From: Chromera velia
Lineage: Eukaryota; Sar; Chromeraceae
NCBI GenBank assembly: GCA_018398765.1
Contig: JAHBMJ010000637.1
Span: forward strand, 29,488-43,024
Length of the DNA: 13,537 nt
Reading direction: 5' to 3'
Below are positions 1 through 9,026 of the stretch, piece by piece. The notes beneath the pieces were generated by a model. The model was given only the letters and a program-made list of their open reading frames with translations, had not been told where the DNA came from and ran no database searches. The translations under genes and the position numbers were made by a program. Position 1 is the stretch's first letter. Every line of letters begins with the position of its first letter.

Positions 1-117
1 CTTTCTTTCTTTCTTTCTTTCTTTCTCTCTTTCCTTCTGTCCTTCTTTCTTTCTCTCTTCCTTTCGTTCTTCTCTTCCGTCCCCCCCCCCCCTCCCTTCT
101 CTCTGTCCTCTCTCTAT
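1..117. repeat. Polypyrimidine low-complexity tract (CTTT-type) with a C12 run
   Basis: Nearly pure C/T on the plus strand. It starts as tandem CTTT units and degrades into TCTCTT/CCTTC variants. A run of twelve C lies at 81-92. The left boundary is the window edge, so the full length is unknown. No coding content is visible. Tracts like this are common in introns and intergenic DNA of many protists. Confidence 0.9.
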
Positions 118-795
118 GCTGGACTCCTTCTGGGACAGTGAGTGAGTCTCTACCCTTTGTCTCTTGCAAATGAACATCAGAGAGAAAGGGAGAGAGAGTG
201 AACAGGATTCAAAAAAATATTTTTGGCTGCAGGAGTCAGAACGTCAAGCGCTGGCCGTGCGCATTTGCAAACTCCTGGACGCTTCGCCCCTCATGGTAGC
301 GGTCCGTCTGTCTCTCTTTTCTTCTCTCTGTTTGTATTTTGTTTCCATAGTGCAACCAGAAGCTTTCATCTTCTGGTTTGCATGAAGAGTGCTCTGTGTC
401 CTTCTTGCGTAATCTCGGAGGCCTTGCTGTCTCTGCGCGTGCGTTAGAGCAAGAGCCCGCGCGTGTGCTCCCGTGTTCATTGGAAAACGCTGCCTGTGTG
501 TTTCCGCTTTCTTGTTCCGTTGGCTGTTTACGCTGACCCCAACTCGCCATACCTGGTTGCTTGCAGAGCGCTCGCGAAAAAATCTTTTCGCCACGAGTGC
601 TTGAGGACTTCCTCCAGCGAGCCTTTGCCTTCTACGTGCGCTACTCGTGCGCATACTAATCAAACTTAGGAGTGATCCACAGAGATGATCCGAACGATCC
701 GATCAGAAACACAATGAATTTAACACATACATCGATTTAAAAGTAAGATTGGGTAAGTGAATTAAAGCGATACGGAAAGTCTGACCTAGAGTCTG

Positions 796-800
<5 letters not shown>
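118..800. other. Unassigned sequence, no recognised gene
   Basis: About 680 bases of mixed composition with only short overlapping reading frames on both strands and no family I recognise. The one coding-like spot is 233-301. There, a pyrimidine-poor but AG-terminated stretch (TTTTGGCTGCAG) precedes an open, GC-balanced segment that would encode a short amphipathic helix (ESERQALAVRICKLLDASPL), followed by possible GT donors at 296 and 302. From about 690 onward the sequence becomes AT-rich and looks like the flank of the LTR element that begins at 952. Confidence 0.5.

Positions 801-830
<30 letters not shown>
801..830. repeat. (AT)15 dinucleotide microsatellite
   Basis: Fifteen uninterrupted AT units, followed within about 40 bases by further ATATATAT/TTAATTAA sequence (869-903). 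This belongs to the AT-rich flank into which the element at 952 appears to be inserted. Confidence 0.95.
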
Positions 831-834
<4 letters not shown>

Positions 835-951
835 CGGCTCCGATGGTTTTAGTCATTCAATTCAATTCAAAAATATATATATTAATTAATAATTTAATAT
901 ATCCGAGTCTGATTACAAAATTTAAAGAGAATTGCTAGGAGAATTGATATG

Positions 952-1437
952 TGTGGAGTCCTACCCTGTGGCGCCGCCCTCTAGACCCTCGCATGCGCTG
1001 TATCTGAATGAGCCCACGTGCCGACGCCATGCTCCACCGCCGCATGTATCTGCAATCGACTTGCATGCATGTACGTGTCGCACGCGTCGATCAAAGTTGT
1101 CGAAGTCGAGTCTGCATAACCTTCGTATTCAAGCAACACGTCACTTGAGCAAGAGATAACACCGTCTGAGTCTGATGTCTGTTTGTAACAGATCAAAAGA
1201 GCTCCTAACAGTCTGAGAGAGAGGAATGAGTAGAAACTGTGCATGATAGAATGAACACAGCTGATTGGAATACCAGATTGCGCTAGAACTTAAACTGATG
1301 TAGAGCCAAACCTGCTGTAAACTGTTGCCTGACTGAGTGTTGCTCACGTTCCTTCTCTAGAATTTCCCTAAGGTTCTTGTCCTTGCTTTACCTTCTGTCT
1401 GGACGCCATAAGGTGGCCGGACAGGGGGGACAAAGCA
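952..1437 (+). repeat. Left (5') LTR of the non-coding LTR element
   Basis: 486 bases, starting TGTGGAGTCC and ending GGACAAAGCA. The repeat matches 5297-5786 along its whole length with about 35 differences by hand alignment, nearly all transitions plus two short indels. Similarity to the other copy begins abruptly at 952 and stops one base after 1437. The sequence immediately inside is TTGTGGTGGACGCCC. It contains a TGG a few bases in, but I could not match it convincingly to a tRNA 3' end, so no primer-binding site is claimed. Confidence 0.75.
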
Positions 1438-2417
1438 TTGTGGTGGACGCCCAGCTCGATGAGTGTTGACTCTCGTATACCTTCAGTGATGGGGAGCAGA
1501 TCTATCTGTTTGCGCAACAGTTGAAAGCCGATTGCAACGATATGGGCACGGTCAGGCAAAGACCATGAGTAGGGGAATTCAGCATCCCCTTGTGTCCCAA
1601 GCTGCCTGGAGTCCTCTTTTGGAGACGCCTTTTCAATCTGATCCTGGACTTTGCCTTTGTCTTTGGGTGGAAAGCCCGAAGATCGTTGGAGGTCGCCAAA
1701 GCCGATGGTGGAGACGTTGTTTGGTGTTGCTCGGGACTTTGAGGAGCCTGATTTCATTAAAAATGCCGCCTACGAATAGATCGCAATCCAAATGGCCAGT
1801 AGAGTGCTTTTTCTATGCCTTTTGATTCTACAACTGTCTTCATCTTCCAGACGAGTGTCGGCTGATCACCTTCACTTGTCTTTGCTATTGGTTGCTTGCT
1901 TGTCTGCGCAAGGCTGACCACCTTTGTGGTCTGCAAACACCTCCAGCGTGTCTGGGTCTGTCTGAACTGGTCCTCCGACAGCGTCCAAACATAGGAAGAC
2001 GCCCTTCGTCTCTCCATGTGTCTGCAATGCTGCCATTTTCTTCCAAGAGTGAGCTTGTCGCTTCTGGCTGTCTGGCTATTGCATGGATCGTTCGATGAGT
2101 GGCCGTTCGATCGGGTGTGTGAGACTCTGCATGTGCATTAAACAGACAGAAGGGATAGGTGGCGGTGTACCACATAGACCAACACGGCAACGGCTGGTGT
2201 GCCAGCCGGAGAAGGCCTTCTGCTCTGGGACCCGACGCGGCGAGCCTAGAGTAGGAAGGAGAGGGAAGTAAGAAAGGGGTACAAAATGACATTGAGCCTG
2301 CCCTCGACGGCAAAAGAGGCAGAAGGGTCGCGGCAGACCTACTGAGAGTCTCAGACAGAGTAAGGTACACGGCAGCTACCGCTTTGTCTCTCGCCGGCGC
2401 CAGCAAAATTTTTAACA

Positions 2418-2512
2418 GGGATCGGGAAGGGCAAAGCGGGTCATGGGGGAAGGGGGAGAAGGGGGGACAATGGGAAAGAGGGGGAAAGGGGGGTTGCTTC
2501 GGGGTGGGGGGG
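2418..2512 (+). other. G-tract array with G-quadruplex potential
   Basis: At least ten runs of three to seven G lie within 95 bases on the plus strand, including G5 at 2445 and 2452, G6 at 2461, G5 at 2480, G6 at 2488, G4 at 2501 and G7 at 2506. Loops between runs are mostly 2-5 bases, well within the G3+N1-7 G-quadruplex rule. On the minus strand the same bases give a spurious proline-rich reading frame. Confidence 0.7.
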
Positions 2513-3100
2513 TGAATCGAATCGAGGCTGGCCGAGAACATGCGAAGTACTAGCGACTGAGTATGACTGGAGCGTTTTTTGTCTGGAGTTGAGAGTTCAT
2601 GTGTCGAAAGGAGCAGCAAGGGGATGAAACGAGACAGAAAGAAGAGACAAAATAGAAAAAAACCAGCGGGGCAGTCTGCAATGTGTCCGGTCCCTTCCTT
2701 CCCTCCCTTTATGCAGCTACTGACAGTGTATCACACGCGAAAATGTGTTTGTGCTTGACAAGACGGCCAAGTCCTTCTGTTAACGAGAACTTGATGTCGA
2801 TTGCCTACCCCTACGTTAGCTACGTATGAGACGGGCAGAGGACTGCCTAATTGCCGCCGCCGTACGCTTTTACCTGCACGTATTAACGACTGCCTGTGAC
2901 CGCCCTTGCGCCCTTGCACTGGACTTGGGGGGGGGATTGAGCTCATTGCGAAGCTGAGCGTTAAAGAGGCGGACTGCGAGAACGACAAGTCGACTGCATG
3001 TGCCGCACATTTGAAACTTCTGGGACTCCCTTTGGAAGAGTGACCTTCCTTCTCTCTCGGCTTCTCTTGGCTTTGCTTTGCGCATGGCTTCGGAGTCAGA

Positions 3101-3136
3101 CCCCTCGTGTGGTTGAGAGCATAAGCACACGAGGGG
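3101..3136. repeat. Perfect 11-bp inverted repeat (hairpin)
   Basis: CCCCTCGTGTG at 3101-3111 is the exact reverse complement of CACACGAGGGG at 3126-3136, with a 14-base loop. The stem has 8 G/C pairs of 11, so it should be stable in RNA or single-stranded DNA. No T-run follows on either side, so it is not a classical terminator. It lies in the interior of the LTR element. Confidence 0.8.
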
Positions 3137-5282
3137 GCGCCTTCATTCGCTGTCTCCTTCTCGTTTCCGTCTGTTGCTTTAATTTAAAAACGTTTCGTGT
3201 TATCCCTGGTTTCTTTCTTTGAGAGAAAGAGACTGGAAAAGGCCGAGGAAAAATGAGTAGAGGAGGAGTAAAGAAAGAACGAATCTTGAGAAAAACAGAA
3301 AGAGATGTCTGTTTCAATGAGAAGAGAAGAAGAAGAAAAAAAAAAACGAGGGGATAGCCGTACATGTCTTTTTATCCCTTCTATATCTTCTCCCTACAGG
3401 GGGATGTCGGTGCTTTGGAAGCCCTTTGGGGTCTCTGGGTATCGCCTCTCCCCCTCGCAGCACGGGAGTTGATGGGAGCCTTGGTAGAGCCAGCCGTCTC
3501 TGCGCAGGCATCTGCGTGGAGCCAGATGGTGTGCCGGCAGGCGTCTCCCTCCGATAAGTCTGACCGGGTGCCGTTCATTCATTGATGTTTGTTCTTATGT
3601 GTTCGGTCGATCTACAGTGTTGTTGACAACAGGCAAAGACGCGCATGCAGTCTTCGGGAAGGAAATGAGATAGAAGAGAGAGGAGGAAGAGATGTGAATA
3701 TATGATATTGTGTGTGAACATAATATGTGTGCGTGAGGCTTTTTGCTACCATCCTCTGGTTTCTCCGTCTCTTCACGTTTTGTTCGAACCTCCGTTTGCC
3801 CGTCTACTTGCATTTAGAAAATTAAGAGAGCTGGAAGGGGATTGCTTGCAGGTGTACTATTCTTTCTGTCGCCCGCTTCCTTCCGGCGGGCTGGTCTGAG
3901 AAAGAGAAAGAGAGTGAGAGAAGGTGAAACAAAGTCGAGAAATGGAGTTGGCTGCCTCTTTCCTTCCGCCGGTTCCGCCTTTTTCTTTTCAATCACTTTG
4001 TCATTGGTGGTGTTCGACCTGCGTCTTTCTTTTGAGACTACGGAGGTGTTGGAGGTGCTTTGTTTTTCCGTCTTGCTTCAAGGGAAACGAAGGCAGCATG
4101 AAGGAGAAATGAGATGAAAAGGAAACGGTGGGACTGCACAAGAGTTTGACGAGCAGGGATTTATCGGAATGAGCTTGTCTGTCCCTCTTAGAATTTTTAT
4201 ATTGGCGCCGTCTCCGCTTTTTGTTTTACCACTTTCCGGTGCCCTCTGATACTATCTCGTTTACATAAATGGTTTAGCATGTGAAGATCTGATGTGGTGG
4301 GAGTGTATATATGCGTACGTACATGCCTGAACTTTTGTCCTGTTAGTTCTTTGGTTGGCCGCAGGTGTCCCTTTGAGTCTATCTGTTTATTGCTCTATGA
4401 AAGGTCGATCGGTCTGCCCTTTTCTTTCCTCAGTTTTGGCCATTTGCTTCTCTGAATTCTTGCTGTGGCTGCTTTTTCTACTGGCAGCATCGAAACGAAC
4501 TCTTGTCATGTGGGGTGTATTGTTGAGAGTGTATTTCCTTTATTTTTGCCTCCATGTAGCCGCGTTTGCTCGTCTGACTTTGCCGTATTGGTGCAAGACT
4601 AGTGCTCCAGAAGAAGAGAGAAAGTAGAGAAAGGAGAGCAAAGTGGAAGTGAGAAGTAAGGGAGCGAAAGAGGGAAAGATGGAAAAAGAAAATATAGAAA
4701 GCTAGGTAGATGACTGTGAGTGCATGCATCGGCATGGAGATGTATGCATACATGTGACCGCGCGGGCTTGACTGCGCCTCACTGTGTCTTGCTCTCTGTT
4801 GCTCTTTCTGTCTAGCATTTCCGTCTCGTTCTTTCTTTTGCGGAGATCTGAGAGGTTAATAAAAAGCTAGGGAAATGTAAAACCTTGCATTGGGAAGCTT
4901 ACGGCCGTCAAGTGACGGGCTTTGCCGTCAGATAGAGATGGTGTGCTTTTGCAGGCCACGAGCAAGCCAACATCCCTAAAACAGGTTTTTCGAGGAAAGA
5001 CCTGACAGGTTGGCATTGCCGGCAAGGCAGTGGTGATAGTACCTTTGCGTACGTTAATTTGATTGATTTGCATCAATGGGAGGAAACTCTACTAAGAGGA
5101 AACTTTTCTGCTTGTCAGCTTTCGTATCTGGATTTTTTCGACTACCTTCTTGAAGGTGTTCTGTTGGTTGCATAGGTTTGCATTATGTCTAGTTGATCAT
5201 GTCCTTTTGCTCGCCTTTTTTCCCTTTCCGCGCATGTTTGAATATATCTGACTGATTGTGGGGACGCAATTTTCTTGTCCGT

Positions 5283-5296
5283 GGATGGAGGGGATC
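5283..5296 (+). other. Polypurine tract of the non-coding LTR element
   Basis: GGATGGAGGGGATC abuts the first base (TGTGG) of the right LTR. Its position and make-up match the primer for plus-strand DNA synthesis. The copia element in this same window has a comparable string, GAAGGGGGTGAT, directly before its own 3' LTR. This tract is the main evidence for the plus orientation of the element at 952-5786. Confidence 0.6.
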
Positions 5297-5786
5297 TGTG
5301 GAGTCCTACCCTGTGGCGCCGCCCTCTGGACCCTTGCATGCATTGTATCTGAATGAGCCCACGTGCCGACGCCATGCTCCACTGCCGCATGTATACGCAA
5401 TTGACTTGCATGCATGTACGTGTTGCGCATGCGTCGATCAAAGTTGTCGAAGTCGAGTCTGCATGACCTTCGTATTCAAGCAACACGTCACTTGAGCAAT
5501 GGATAACATCGTCTGAGTCTGATGTCTGTTTGTCACAGATCAAGAGAGCTCCTATAAGAGTCTGAAAGAGAGGAATGAGTAGAAACTGTACATGATAGAA
5601 TGAACACAGCTGATTGGAATACCAGATCGCACTAGAACTTAAACTGATGTAGAGCCAAACCTACTGTAAACTGTTGCTTGACTGAGCGTTGCTTACGTTC
5701 CTTCTCTAAAATTTTTTTAAGGTTCTTATCCTCGCTTTACCTTCTGTCTGGACGCCATAAGGTGGCCGGATAGGGAGGACAAAGCA
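5297..5786 (+). repeat. Right (3') LTR of the non-coding LTR element
   Basis: 490 bases, about 93% identical to 952-1437. Relative to the left copy it carries many more C-to-T and G-to-A changes than the reverse (about 20 against 8 by hand count), several at CpG sites. It is followed directly by AT-rich sequence (TATTAAATTTGAC) that resembles the AT-rich DNA left of the element. Confidence 0.75.
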
Positions 5787-5888
5787 TATTAAATTTGACA
5801 TAGAATTTGGCTCACCGCTCAGGCTATATAGGCTCACTGGTACCGGCTTTTACCAACTCAAATCAAAAATTTAATCATTGAATTGGGC

Positions 5889-6144
5889 CATGTAAAAATT
5901 TATTTGAGTATCAGTGGCATGCAAACGGGTTTTAGGGGAGGGGGGGAGGTCTTTGTGTGTCAGTCATTGAAGCAAAAATGACTGTTCTTCTCCAGTATTA
6001 AAACATATTTTTAAGTCAAAAAAATCTAGAAAAAAATGGGTTTTCAATTTTTTTGGGGGGGTTGTGTGCCACTGTAGTGGAAGGTACTAAAGGCGGGGGG
6101 GGGGGGTCTTGCGTGCCACTGATACTCAATTGAATTTTTACATG
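5889..6144. repeat. MITE-like inverted repeat with internal G-runs
   Basis: Arms at 5889-5924 and 6109-6144 are inverted copies, 33 of 36 bases identical by hand. Both contain GAGTATCAGTGGCA or its complement. The 184-base interior holds G4 and G7 (5935-5946), G7 (6055-6061) and G12 (6095-6106), all on the plus strand, plus another copy of GTGCCACTG at 6066. No reading frame is present. This looks like a short non-autonomous inverted-repeat transposon. No target-site duplication was confirmed. Confidence 0.6.
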
Positions 6145-6486
6145 ACCCCAAAATTTGGCCCCAATGAAATCAAATCAATTTCTCTCTCAGCTAAATTTCA
6201 CCTTATCTATACAAAACCAGCTTAATTTTATTTTTTTTTTAGAGTTTGATTGATTTGATTTCAGTTTTCTATCATCTAGTTTATCATAGACTCAGCGTTC
6301 ACTGGAACTTAACTTTGAATCATTAGTTAGATCATTAGAATTGAGCTATGGAATTATATTAAAATTTGGTAGATTTTATAAATCACCCTACAAGTTTCAG
6401 TCTAGCTTTCAGTAATTTAGATTATCAAATTAGATGAGTAATTTACTAGGTATTCAAAAACGAAAAAAAGTAATTTAAAGTTATTT

Positions 6487-6534
6487 GAATGAATGAATGA
6501 ATGAATGAATGAATGAATGAATGAATGAATGAAT
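6487..6534. repeat. (GAAT)12 tetranucleotide microsatellite
   Basis: Twelve perfect GAAT units in AT-rich DNA. Confidence 0.95.
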
Positions 6535-6846
6535 AACTATAGCCGTCAAAGCCTAGCTCCTGGTACAGGCTGGCAGTCCATATTCATGCAAGTCTTGTTC
6601 AGAAATTTAAAGTAATTTAGCTTAATAATTTAAAGTAATTTAAAGCAATTTAGAGTAATTTATACTGGAACTATAGTGTGTTACAATGAGAATTTGTAGA
6701 ACCTTTTGTATCACAATGATTTGTGACACAATAATGATGATTTTAAGAACTTTTAACTAATTTAATTAAATCACACTTCTGTATGAAAAAAATAGTTGTA
6801 GATCGCATGTTTACGGTGTTTGGCGCGGCTTGATATGCATTGGGGG

Positions 6847-6873
6847 GCAGCGGCATAGTCGCATAGCCGCTGC
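6847..6873. repeat. 8-bp GC-rich palindrome
   Basis: GCAGCGGC at 6847-6854 pairs with GCCGCTGC at 6866-6873 across an 11-base loop, whose own ends (ATA/ATA) are repeated. It is a GC-rich hairpin standing alone in AT-rich DNA. Confidence 0.7.
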
Positions 6874-7169
6874 GGGCCGCGCGGACTCCGTACATGCATG
6901 GATAAACAAATCTTGCATGACTTTATGAGAAAAACCAAGAAAAACAGCTGCGCGTCTAGCTGTGCATAAACTCGTACAAACTATACAACGCAACCTTAGC
7001 AAAGCCAAAACCGTCAAATCATGTCCCACCTCATTGTAGTACGTACATTGTAGACTAATAGCATCTCCCTTGGGATTTTAACACTCCTGAGCAGCAGTTA
7101 ATAGTCTCTGAGCCGCCCCACGCCCCTTCCTTGGTCTTCTCCAGTGCGGCCAGCCGTTCATAAGTGATC

Positions 7170-7408
7170 AACTGAGTGAATGACTGAGTGAGTGCATGAG
7201 TAAGTGAGTGAGTGAGTGAATGAGTGAGTGAGTGAGTGAGTGAGTGAATGTGTGGATGAGTAAGTGCGTGAGTGAGTGGGTGAGTGAGTGAGTGAGTAAG
7301 TATGTGATAGAGTGGGGTGAGTGAATGAGTGAGGTGAGTAAGTGATTCAGTGAGCTGAATGAGTGCAAGTGAATGCGAGTGAATGCGAGTGAATGAGTGA
7401 ATGTGGAA
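7170..7408. repeat. Imperfect TGAG/GTGA tetranucleotide array
   Basis: About 240 bases of GAGT/GTGA-type units with GAAT and GTAA variants. On the minus strand it gives an open frame of repeated HSLT residues (7055-7429), which is an artefact of the period-4 repeat having no stops in that strand. It shares the GAAT unit with the microsatellite at 6487-6534. Confidence 0.9.
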
Positions 7409-7982
7409 GAGCAATCCGAACTTCAACAAATCTGAATTAAGACTTCAAATCACTTTAAAAGTTTAGGTTCACTTGAATTTTTGTCCAACAATTTCATTAT
7501 GCACACCTAAGTCGCTCTAACTATTTTATTACACTTATTGTAACACAATTATTTATATCACTGGTACTAGTGTATAGGGTATTGTATCATAATTTGAATT
7601 GTATCATACTATAGTTTCAGTGTAGAGTAATTTAACTAGAGACCTGAGGGAAAATGAATATGCACACTGCCTGCTAGAGGCAGGTTATCCTGTCAGAGCT
7701 CTTGATAGAAAGTCTGTGTTCAAAGGGACAGGTCGCTAGATCAACTTACAAATCAATTTGGCAAGATCTGATCTCAACAAGATCTGGTATGCACTCGGAA
7801 AATGGCATGCATACAAATGCGCGCGGCGATCAATCGAATTCGCATGGAAGCGATTACCCTGCGGCTGGCCTCGGACGCTCGGCCCACTGGGTCCAGACAC
7901 GCGACTTACGGCCTACAGCAGGCTGGGACTCTATAGTTCAACTATTTAAAGTAATTTAGAAGAGTAAAGTAAAGTAATTTGA

Positions 7983-8211
7983 AAAGCTAAATTACTATAA
8001 ATTACTATTAATTTACTAATTTTGGTCAATTTGGAGGTCGATTTCTTGTGAACCATAAAGAGTTAGGCGTTAAAACTAACAGTGCTTGTAGCTCTAATAT
8101 AGACGTATTATATCATAGATACTAAGCACTATTAGTTTTAATATTTATAACTCTTTATGGTTTACAAGAAATCGACCTCCAAAGTTTGACTAAAATTAGT
8201 AATTTAGCTTT
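7983..8211. repeat. Foldback/MITE-like element with long, near-perfect inverted arms
   Basis: There are three nested matching blocks: 7983-7997 with 8197-8211 (15/15), 8033-8065 with 8148-8180 (32/33) and 8071-8087 with 8124-8140 (16/17), around a 36-base spacer. The left arm carries about 20 extra bases between the outer and middle blocks. Flanking AAAGTAATTT motifs are also arranged in inverted fashion on either side. It has no coding capacity. The near-identity of the arms suggests either recent origin or pairing-dependent function or conversion. Confidence 0.75.
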
Positions 8212-8925
8212 CCAAATTAGTAGTAGTTGAAATTACTTTAGTTTACTATCTGAAATTACTTTAAATTACTCTAAATTACTTTAAATTACTAAGTTAAATA
8301 ACTCTAAATTACTTAAACTTGTATGGTATAATGGATTTTACTATAAATTCTACAACTTTTGAAGGCTTGTTTCTCATGATTTAGAAAGAGTTATAGGCCC
8401 GGGACTCATAATGGGAGTAACAATTGATTGAATCGGCAGTGTTTTTATCTAGGTTTTTATAAATTAACTTATATATACAAATTGTATGTATATAACTTAT
8501 AGTATAAGTCATAGTAATGATATTAAATAAACAGTGTTAATTTGTCATTTTTTAATTATAAGTTTTTAATTGACTTAGTGATTAACGGCGAATTTGACGC
8601 TAAATTCAAAAAATCATAGTATAATTATGGGATTCATATACTCAAAATTTAAAAAAAAAAAGTTAATAAATTTATAAAATGAAGTTATACAAGATGTGTT
8701 AGGGTTCGGGCCTGAGTCAGACATCGGCTCAACAGTCTGTACACAGAAACTGAGACTAGAGGAAGTAGGCTAGGAAGCAAGCCGATAGCGCTAGGCTAAG
8801 TACAAAGCAATGATAGTAGAAGCAGTGTACTCAGAGCATTCAACGTCAAGAAGTCTGGATCTAGAAGGACTGACCTTAATCCCAGCATTCCGACTTCTAT
8901 CTTCTCAATCTGTTGCCGTCTACGT

Positions 8926-8964
8926 TGTGTCGATCGAGAGGATGCGACTATTCGGATCGACACA
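8926..8964. repeat. 10-bp perfect hairpin inside the copia LTR
   Basis: TGTGTCGATC at 8926-8935 pairs with GATCGACACA at 8955-8964 across a 19-base loop. It would form in the element's RNA as well as in single-stranded DNA. Its position is in the downstream part of the LTR (in element orientation). Confidence 0.8.
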
Positions 8965-9026
8965 TCACATGCACACAGAATTGGCTGTCTCTCAATCGGC
9001 TAATTACCGACTGTCATGAATCGGGT

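Larger units (their letters stand above)
1438..5282. other. Interior of the LTR element: no recognised coding sequence
   Basis: About 3.8 kb without a convincing gene. Open frames exist but are short or compositionally driven. A 244-codon minus frame (1885-2619) is proline/serine-rich because it crosses the G-rich array. A 90-codon hydrophobic plus frame (4355-4627) arises from T-rich DNA. A 129-codon minus frame (1368-1757) runs into the left LTR and resembles nothing I know. Visible structure includes the G-tract array at 2418-2512, an 11-bp hairpin at 3101-3136, purine-rich tracts at about 3220-3350 and 4605-4705, and several pyrimidine-AG strings (for example before 3401 and 3852) that look like 3' splice sites. 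These would be compatible with captured intron-bearing host sequence, but that is inference. Confidence 0.5.
952..5786 (+). mobile_element. Non-coding LTR-retrotransposon-like element (two LTRs, no recognisable gag/pol)
   Basis: Two direct repeats of about 490 bp in the same orientation (952-1437 and 5297-5786) bound an interior of 3,859 bp. Both start TGTGGAGTCC and end GGACAAAGCA, so each has the TG...CA ends of an LTR. The purine-rich string GGATGGAGGGGATC ends exactly where the right repeat begins, as a polypurine tract does before a 3' LTR, which orients the element on the plus strand. DNA outside both ends is AT-rich while the inside is near 50% GC, which supports insertion. I found no gag, protease, integrase or RT similarity in any frame inside. 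It could be a non-autonomous element mobilised by an unseen partner (LARD-like), a chimeric element carrying foreign sequence, or a decayed copy. No clean target-site duplication is visible: the 5-mers outside are ATATG and TATTA. The alternative is two independent copies of a dispersed repeat. Confidence 0.65.
6664..7621. repeat. Large inverted-repeat element (about 960 bp), diverged arms
   Basis: The arm ACTGGAACTATAGTGTG... at 6664-6694 is an inverted copy of 7591-7621, with 25 of 31 bases matching by hand. The interior spans a GC-richer island, a short palindrome at 6847-6873 and the TGAG array. No transposase is visible, so it would be a non-autonomous inverted-repeat element or a chance nest of repeats. 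Arm identity is modest and the boundaries are approximate. Confidence 0.4.
5787..8696. other. AT-rich repeat-filled spacer between the two retrotransposons, no gene
   Basis: About 2.9 kb with no supportable coding region. It is built from three inverted-repeat structures (5889-6144, 6664-7621 and 7983-8211), (GAAT)12, a long TGAG-type array, and many AAAGTAATTT-like motifs. These motifs run in the plus sense at about 6470-6660 and 7946-7980, and as AAATTACTTT at about 8231-8305. Two GC-richer islands (about 6800-7150 and 7700-7945) contain only short frames. At 8360-8400 a diverged copy of the arm sequence of the 7983-8211 element seems present (TTTCT..TGA....AAAGAGTTA). The copia element is inserted at its right end. 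Confidence 0.6.

Noticed and set aside
1438-1456. Primer-binding site after the left LTR (TGGTGGACGCCC)
   Set aside because: The complement does not fit a tRNA 3' end with the conserved T-loop positions, so no tRNA primer can be named.
1368-1757. 129-codon minus-strand frame next to the left LTR
   Set aside because: It overlaps the LTR, runs antisense to the inferred element orientation and resembles no gag, pol or host protein I know.
1885-2619. 244-codon open frame on the minus strand
   Set aside because: Its proline/serine-rich composition comes from the G-tract array on the opposite strand. It matches no family I know and lies within a repeat element.
4355-4627. 90-codon hydrophobic plus-strand frame that looks membrane-spanning
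   Set aside because: T-rich DNA gives Phe/Leu-rich translations by default. There are no supporting motifs.
947-5791. Target-site duplication around the element at 952-5786
   Set aside because: The flanking 5-mers ATATG and TATTA differ. A shared ATAT appears only if the TG...CA ends are abandoned, so it is not convincing.
7055-7429. 124-codon minus-strand frame with repeated HSLT residues
   Set aside because: It is produced by a period-4 microsatellite that lacks stops in that strand. The non-repeat tail is short and unrecognised.
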